A stretch of 18,171 bases of DNA. It comes from Eubacterium sp. UBA3279 (GTDB lineage Bacteria > Bacillota > Clostridia > Lachnospirales > Lachnospiraceae). The stretch's first letter is position 1. Every line of letters starts with the position of its first letter. Position numbers and translations under genes: made by a program. Under the pieces are notes generated by a model. That model did not search any database. It was not told where the DNA came from and worked only from the letters and a program-made list of their open reading frames with translations. The stretch is taken from NCBI GenBank assembly GCA_002361775.1, contig DETV01000070.1, positions 1 to 18,171 of the forward strand, read 5' to 3'. Below are positions 13,622 to 18,171 of the stretch, one piece after another.

Positions 13622-15157
13622 ATGTATAGGATTGACAGACAATTATATAATATTTACGAAAATGATGAAAATTTTCAGGCGCTAAGAAAAAAAGAAGAAA
13701 AAGTAAAAGAATACGGAAATGCATATGAACTAAAAGAAACTTTGATAAAGAGAATGATGACGGAAGAGAGCATGGATGGTTTTTTCATTTTCTACGATAA
13801 TTTTGAAAAAACCTGGTATAAAATGAATTCTACAGAAATCCGTATTGATGAATGTAATACGATCAAAGAACAATTAAAAAATAATTTAAAACAAGAAGGA
13901 AAAATGAGAAGCTGGTTTACTGTTGCAGTGGATGAGGACATTTATCTTTCGCTTTTTTATAAAAAGGACAGAGTTGCTCTATATGGAATTATAAGTTTAC
14001 AGGACATAGAAAATGAAATTCAGGAAAAAATGGGAAAAAACAGAAATGTTGTTATATCAGATATGGGAATGATATTAAAAAATAAAGAGCTTGTGGAAAA
14101 ATTGCAGTTAAATGAGGTAACAAAAAAGTATTCTGACAGTTTTTATCAGACGATTAAAAATTATCAAGTATATGGATGTAGAGTTCCCAATACAGATTTA
14201 TGGATATATTCTGTGTATAAAATGAATTTATGGAATATTATGAATATACAACAGCTACTATTGCTGATCATAACATTAATTTCCATGTGTGCTGTTGTTT
14301 ATATGTATTCTTTTGTGCGTAAACAGGTGGCAGTACCTTTAAGACATCTTACAGATGTTATGAATAAAATCAGAAATGGAGAAACTAAAACAGTACCACA
14401 GATTGATACGAGATTTTATGAAATTCAAGATATTAATCAGACATTGGAAAAAATGATAAACGAACTGGAAAAACAAAAAATGTTGGTATATGAGGAAATT
14501 ATTGAAAAACAAAAGGCACAGATGCAGTATCTTCAATTACAGTTAAAACCACATTTTTATTTGAATGGCTTAAAAACACTGAATGCTCTTGCAATGGAAA
14601 ATCAGACAGAGAAAATGCAGGAATTAATTATAAATTTATCTACGCATCTTCGATATCTTCTGCAATCAGAAAGGGAAGTGGTTCCTCTATATATGGAGGT
14701 TGAATTTGTAGATAATTATGTAAAAATGCAAAAGCACATTACGGGACGTCCGGTACATTGTGAAATAACTATGGATGAAAGAGTAAAAAACTGGAAGGTT
14801 CCTGTTTTGATTATTCATACTTTTGTGGAAAATAGTATCAAATATGCTCGTTTGGGAGATAGTAGAATTCCATTGGAAATTCAAGTGACAGCCAGTTATC
14901 TGGCAACAGAGAATGGAGGATATTTAGATATTATCATACAGGATAACGGACAAGGATATCCGGAGGAAATATTACAGGAAATTAACGGAGAAACCGTGGT
15001 GGGAAAAAGAAGTGTGGGAATCAATAATATTAAAAGAAGATGCGATTTTCTTTATGGAGAAAAAGCAGAATACAGCTTTGTAAGTTATGAAGGAGCTTTG
15101 AGCGAACTGATTTTACCGGAAAAGGAGAAAAAAGATGAATGTACTTTTAGTGGATGA
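13622..15157 (+). CDS. sensor histidine kinase, YesM/LytS type, main fragment after a nonsense codon
   Basis: This 511-codon frame holds most of a kinase expected to pass sugar or envelope signals to the downstream regulator. It begins inside the extracellular domain, then has a transmembrane segment (about 208-232), a HAMP-like linker (about 232-285), a His_kinase (PF06580) domain with phospho-acceptor His311 in QLKPHFYLNGLKTLN, and an HATPase domain with VENSIKYA (402-409), DNGQG (441-445) and GKRSVGINNIKRR (461-473). The H-box reads KPHFYLN where classical YesM has NPHFLYN. ATG 13622 has AAGGA touching it with no spacer, so independent initiation looks poor. The frame is in phase with 13433-13618 across one TAA. 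Without that part the protein lacks its first membrane segment. It overlaps the regulator by 23 nt. Confidence 0.85.
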   Translation: MYRIDRQLYNIYENDENFQALRKKEEKVKEYGNAYELKETLIKRMMTEESMDGFFIFYDNFEKTWYKMNSTEIRIDECNTIKEQLKNNLKQEGKMRSWFTVAVDEDIYLSLFYKKDRVALYGIISLQDIENEIQEKMGKNRNVVISDMGMILKNKELVEKLQLNEVTKKYSDSFYQTIKNYQVYGCRVPNTDLWIYSVYKMNLWNIMNIQQLLLLIITLISMCAVVYMYSFVRKQVAVPLRHLTDVMNKIRNGETKTVPQIDTRFYEIQDINQTLEKMINELEKQKMLVYEEIIEKQKAQMQYLQLQLKPHFYLNGLKTLNALAMENQTEKMQELIINLSTHLRYLLQSEREVVPLYMEVEFVDNYVKMQKHITGRPVHCEITMDERVKNWKVPVLIIHTFVENSIKYARLGDSRIPLEIQVTASYLATENGGYLDIIIQDNGQGYPEEILQEINGETVVGKRSVGINNIKRRCDFLYGEKAEYSFVSYEGALSELILPEKEKKDECTFSG

Positions 15158-16400
15158 TCAGAAGGCAATTGTAGAAAGTTTGAAAAATGGAATCCATTGG
15201 GAAAATCTTCCAGTGGAACAGGTATATACTGCCTGTAGCGCAAAAGAAGCAAAATTAGTATTAATGAATTTTGCGGTAGATGTGTTGATTAGTGATATTG
15301 AGATGCCTGAAGAGGACGGTATTTCTTTGTGTCAGTGGGCAAAGGAAAAGTTTGATTCATTGGAATGTGTTTTTCTTACATCTCATGCAGATTTTGAATA
15401 TGCGAAAAAGGCTATACAGATTGACAGTTTCGATTATATTCTTCAGCCGGTACGGTATAAAGAGGTAGAGAGAGTTTTGAAAAATGTGTGGGAAAAAATT
15501 CGTCAAAGTAAGAAAATACGTCAAATGTTAGATACACAGAAAATGGTTTTGGAACAAAGAAGTACAATTTTGGATGCTATGGTATCTAAAATGCTTCGGG
15601 GAAAAGGAGAGGATGCAGATCAGATTTATCAGCATTTTAAAGAAATGTTTCGGATGGAATATGAAGAGTGTGTGGTATATCCTATACTTATACAGATACA
15701 AAAATGGAAAAAAATAACAAATGTATGGGACGAAAAATTGGTGAAGCTTGTTTTGGGAAATGTAATGGAAGAACTGTTTTCTGAGCAAAATATGAAAGCA
15801 GGCGTCTCCAGCGTGAGAGAAAATAAATATTGGGTATTTATTATAATGGAAAAAAAGGAAATGCAGGAGGAAATTATTACCTGTGGATTACAGTCTTTTT
15901 ATCAATTTATAGATACCAATATGGATTTTACAATTAGTATGTACCCAGCTCAGATTTCCCATCAGGAAAATGGTTTTCAGAACATTTTCGAACAGTTATG
16001 TTGTCGTGCAGAGTGTAATGGAGATAATAGAAAGGGAATTTTTTGGGAAGATATGGAAAGAACAGAAGAGGAAGAAGGAGAAAATCCTATAGAACAGGCA
16101 TTGCAGTATATCAAAAAGAATTTAAATAAAAATATTACAAGAGCAGATGTGGCAAATTATGTGCATTTAAATGAAGAATATTTTTCCAGATTATTCAAAC
16201 AGCAGACGGGAGATACATTCAAGGACTATTTATTGATGGAAAAAATGAAATCTGCTCAAAATCTGTTGAAACATACAAAATTGTCGGTGAGTATTATAGC
16301 TTCTAAAGTGGGATATGATAATTTTTCACATTTCTCAAAAATGTTTAAAAAAGTGACAAATCAGACACCTCAGGAATACAGGAAGGAGCAGCAGATTTAA
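15135..16400 (+). CDS. response regulator, receiver plus AraC-type DNA-binding domain (YesN type)
   Basis: The 421-residue protein is the partner of the upstream kinase; its start lies inside the kinase end, with AAGGAG just before ATG 15135. The receiver domain (about 1-123) has the acidic pair Asp7-Asp8 and phospho-acceptor Asp54 in LISDIEMPEEDG. The conserved Lys of the usual LKP motif is Gln104 (YILQPV), so phosphorylation chemistry may differ or follow a subgroup variant. A middle region of about 190 residues is not assigned. The C-terminal 105 residues carry two helix-turn-helix units, ITRADVANYVHLNEEYFSRL and LSVSIIASKVGYDNFSHFSK, ending with the AraC signature FKKVTNQTPQEYRK. It probably activates the adjacent binding-protein gene and presumed ABC importer. 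Confidence 0.93.
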   Translation: MNVLLVDDQKAIVESLKNGIHWENLPVEQVYTACSAKEAKLVLMNFAVDVLISDIEMPEEDGISLCQWAKEKFDSLECVFLTSHADFEYAKKAIQIDSFDYILQPVRYKEVERVLKNVWEKIRQSKKIRQMLDTQKMVLEQRSTILDAMVSKMLRGKGEDADQIYQHFKEMFRMEYEECVVYPILIQIQKWKKITNVWDEKLVKLVLGNVMEELFSEQNMKAGVSSVRENKYWVFIIMEKKEMQEEIITCGLQSFYQFIDTNMDFTISMYPAQISHQENGFQNIFEQLCCRAECNGDNRKGIFWEDMERTEEEEGENPIEQALQYIKKNLNKNITRADVANYVHLNEEYFSRLFKQQTGDTFKDYLLMEKMKSAQNLLKHTKLSVSIIASKVGYDNFSHFSKMFKKVTNQTPQEYRKEQQI

Positions 16401-16404
16401 AAAT

Positions 16405-16435
16405 GTCATAAAAGAAATAAAGAAAATCATAAAAG
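16405..16435 (+). promoter_or_regulatory. 21-bp-spaced TCATAAAAG direct repeat before the binding-protein gene
   Basis: TCATAAAAG occurs at 16406-16414 and 16427-16435, again 21 bp apart. This is the same core and spacing as the pair at 13323 and 13344. It lies immediately after the regulator gene and about 100 bp upstream of the candidate -10 of the solute-binding protein gene. That is farther from the promoter than usual for AraC-type activators. Confidence 0.55.
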
Positions 16436-16504
16436 TAATAATTATGAGAAAAATGGAAAAAGATGAGAATAGAAACATCACGAAAAGAACAAATGAAATC
16501 ATTA

Positions 16505-16541
16505 TAATTATAGTTTAAAATCATTCATTTTCCTATAATTA
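16505..16541 (+). promoter_or_regulatory. candidate promoter of the binding-protein gene, embedded in an inverted repeat
   Basis: A perfect -10 TATAAT (16534-16539) has no recognisable -35 at the right distance (TAGTTT at 16511-16516). The -10 is within the right arm of a 9-bp inverted repeat, TAATTATAG (16505-16513) and CTATAATTA (16533-16541). The missing -35 suggests activator dependence. The start site would be near 16546, leaving a leader of about 53 nt. Confidence 0.5.
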
Positions 16542-16598
16542 GAGACATCAAATGGTTGTACGAAATAAAAAAAGTAAACAGGAATGGAGGATTTTAGA

Positions 16599-18080
16599 AT
16601 GAAAAAAGGTATGAAACGGTTTATTGCATTGGCTGGAACAGCAGCAATGGTAGCATCTTTAGCTGCATGCGGTGGTGGAGACAAGGCAGAAAGTAATTCT
16701 TCTGAAAACGGAAAGGGAGAATCAGAAGAAGTAAAGAGCGTGAATGTTACTATTCCTACGGTGTATGATTTGCCGGATGCAGACAAAGTGGAGACAGAAA
16801 TTAATAAGATTACAGAAGAAAAATACGGAATTCACTTAGATCTTGAATTTATTACAACAGGTAATTGGTTACAACAATCGAATTTACTCTTTACAGGTGA
16901 TGAAGCAGATGTAATTGCCGCTTTTATGACACCGCTTACTACATACGTAAAGAATGGGCAGTTTGCAGATTTGACAGAATATTATGCAAATTCTTCTGAT
17001 GAGTTTAAAGAAATTTGGTCAGAAGAAGAAATGAAAGGAACTACAGTAAATGGAAAAATTTATGCGGTTCCTAATCTTAGAAACTTTGGAAATATTCTCG
17101 GATTAAATATAGATGAAGAGATTGCAGCAGAATTTGGAATTGAAAATGGGCAGAAACTTACAATGGAAGAAATTGATACATTCCTTAGAGATGCACATGA
17201 AAAATATCCAGAGCGGTATGCGTTAGTCCCACAGGGAACAGACAGTATGGTAAATGGATGGACTTGGGATGGTCTTGGTGATGAAAAGTATATTGGAGTT
17301 TTGGAAGATCAGGGACAGAATACAGAAGTGAAAAATTTGTTTGAAACAGATGATTTTGTTGATTTTTGTACATGGACACGTTCATGGTATGAAGATGGAC
17401 TGATTATGCAGGATGTGTTGAGTAATACACAGCCATTTCAGACATTAATTGGTAACGATCAGGGAATTGCATGTTTTGATAACTATTCTGTAAATAATGT
17501 AGCCGGAATGATCCGTACAGTAGTTATTGAAAAATGGGCACAGTCAAATTCATATCAGGCTCTTTGTTATGGCATTAATCAGAATTCCAGTGATAAAGAT
17601 GCTGCTTGGGAAGCTATGGAAATTCTTTATACAGATGCAGAAGTAGAGACTTTATTAACGGATGGTATTGAAGGAACTCATTATGTAAAAAATGAAGATG
17701 GAACAATTTCTTTCCCAGAAGGAAAAACAGCGGCAGATTGTGGATATGGTATGGCAGAAGGTTATTGGATTACTCCGTATTCAGGAGAAACACTTCCATT
17801 AGATGTAAATGGTCCAACATTTTTTGAAGATTTGAAAACTTTCAATGAGGAAACATTAAAAACAAAGGCATTTGGTTTTGCATTTGATACAACAGAAGTG
17901 GTAGATCAGTATTCTGCATGCTGTAATATTATGGATAAGTATTATAAAGCGTTGATGGCAGGAACAGTTGATGTAGAAAGTACAATTGCACAGGCAAATG
18001 AAGAATTTGAAGCTGCAGGTCTGAATGATATTATTAAAGCAAAACAGGAACAGTTAGATGCTTTTTTTGCTGGAAAATAA
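16599..18080 (+). CDS. extracellular solute-binding lipoprotein (DUF3502 group, ABC sugar importer)
   Basis: From ATG 16599, placed 8 nt after GGAGG (16586-16590), this is a 493-residue lipoprotein. An in-frame ATG at 16584 lies in front of that ribosome site and is rejected. The signal peptide (KKGMKR, then a hydrophobic stretch) ends in the lipobox LAAC with Cys24 as the lipidation site, so it is anchored outside the membrane. The mature part resembles family 1 solute-binding proteins; the last 150 or so residues, with LLTDGIEGTHYV, YWITPYSGETLPL and a helical C-terminus, fit the DUF3502 domain of LplA/YtcQ-like proteins that work with YesMN-type systems. The ligand is probably an oligosaccharide but is not shown. 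Permease genes are expected just beyond the window. Confidence 0.9.
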   Translation: MKKGMKRFIALAGTAAMVASLAACGGGDKAESNSSENGKGESEEVKSVNVTIPTVYDLPDADKVETEINKITEEKYGIHLDLEFITTGNWLQQSNLLFTGDEADVIAAFMTPLTTYVKNGQFADLTEYYANSSDEFKEIWSEEEMKGTTVNGKIYAVPNLRNFGNILGLNIDEEIAAEFGIENGQKLTMEEIDTFLRDAHEKYPERYALVPQGTDSMVNGWTWDGLGDEKYIGVLEDQGQNTEVKNLFETDDFVDFCTWTRSWYEDGLIMQDVLSNTQPFQTLIGNDQGIACFDNYSVNNVAGMIRTVVIEKWAQSNSYQALCYGINQNSSDKDAAWEAMEILYTDAEVETLLTDGIEGTHYVKNEDGTISFPEGKTAADCGYGMAEGYWITPYSGETLPLDVNGPTFFEDLKTFNEETLKTKAFGFAFDTTEVVDQYSACCNIMDKYYKALMAGTVDVESTIAQANEEFEAAGLNDIIKAKQEQLDAFFAGK

Positions 18081-18107
18081 TTTGGATGAAATAGGTTAAA
18101 AAATAAA

Positions 18108-18145
18108 GGCCGCTGTTAATGAAAAGTTTTAACAGTGGCCTGTTT
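18108..18145 (+). terminator. hairpin terminator or attenuator after the binding-protein gene
   Basis: GGCCGCTGTTAA (18108-18119) pairs with TTAACAGTGGCC (18129-18140) with one G-U pair and a 9-nt loop. Only TGTTT follows, a weak T tract. Such a leaky hairpin after a binding-protein gene commonly lowers expression of the permease genes relative to the binding protein. A following AAAAAAGGAGC could serve a downstream start outside the window. Confidence 0.7.
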
Positions 18146-18171
18146 AAAAAAGGAGCTTCTTGTATAATTCA

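Noticed and set aside
16478..16487. TCACGAAAAG as a third regulator site before the binding-protein gene.
   Set aside because: It differs from TCATAAAAG at two positions and is 51 bp from the nearest repeat, out of the 21-bp pattern.
16584..16598. Longer solute-binding protein reading from ATG 16584.
   Set aside because: It lies ahead of the GGAGG that serves ATG 16599, and it would spoil the compact lipoprotein signal peptide.
1..18171. CRISPR array, insertion sequence, phage genes or toxin-antitoxin pair.
   Set aside because: No regularly spaced repeats, transposase or integrase motifs, or small paired genes of that kind were seen on either strand.

Overview
The window looks like the chromosome of a low-to-moderate GC, Gram-positive anaerobe of the class Clostridia, most likely a Lachnospiraceae-type gut bacterium. 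This is inferred from the Streptococcus/Clostridium-style fatty-acid operon with FMN-dependent FabK, AT-rich spacers, strong AGGAGG-like ribosome sites, KtrAB-type potassium uptake, and a YesM/YesN-type two-component pair next to a sugar-type binding lipoprotein. All genes lie on the + strand.

Region 1 (1-176): the 3' part of tRNA-Phe(GAA), then tRNA-Lys(UUU), closed by an intrinsic terminator. Region 2 (177-9822): a complete type II fatty-acid elongation operon, acpP-fabK-fabD-fabG-fabF-accB-fabZ-accC-accDA, followed by a second FabK/nitronate-monooxygenase-like flavoprotein and a terminator. It starts from a near-consensus sigma-A promoter (350-378) whose -10 abuts a palindrome of the TTTGA-N3-TCAAA type bound by FabT (MarR family) in streptococci. 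A second, cleaner copy lies between fabK and fabD. The operon makes malonyl-CoA (biotin carboxyl carrier, biotin carboxylase and a fused carboxyltransferase), loads it on ACP (FabD) and runs the condensation, reduction, dehydration and reduction cycle (FabF, FabG, FabZ, FabK). The initiating condensing enzyme fabH and the regulator fabT are not in the window.

Region 3 (9823-13201): a promoter, then rhaM (L-rhamnose mutarotase family, without other rhamnose genes), ktrB-ktrA (K+ uptake) and a ZIP-family metal transporter, apparently one transcription unit ended by a very long perfect hairpin.

Region 4 (13202-18171): a YesM-type sensor histidine kinase reading frame interrupted by one in-frame TAA, a YesN-type REC/AraC response regulator overlapping it, and a lipoprotein solute-binding protein of the DUF3502 group. 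A direct repeat TCATAAAA spaced exactly 21 bp occurs both upstream of the kinase and between the regulator and the binding-protein gene. This is a good candidate binding site for the response regulator. The rest of the ABC importer probably lies beyond the right edge.

Points most worth checking: the paired FabT-like operators, the accD-accA fusion that lacks the AccA N-terminal helical region, the nonsense codon in the sensor kinase, the matched 21-bp direct repeats, and the Lys-to-Gln change in the receiver domain. I did not find a CRISPR array, insertion sequence, phage segment or an obviously unprecedented multi-gene system.
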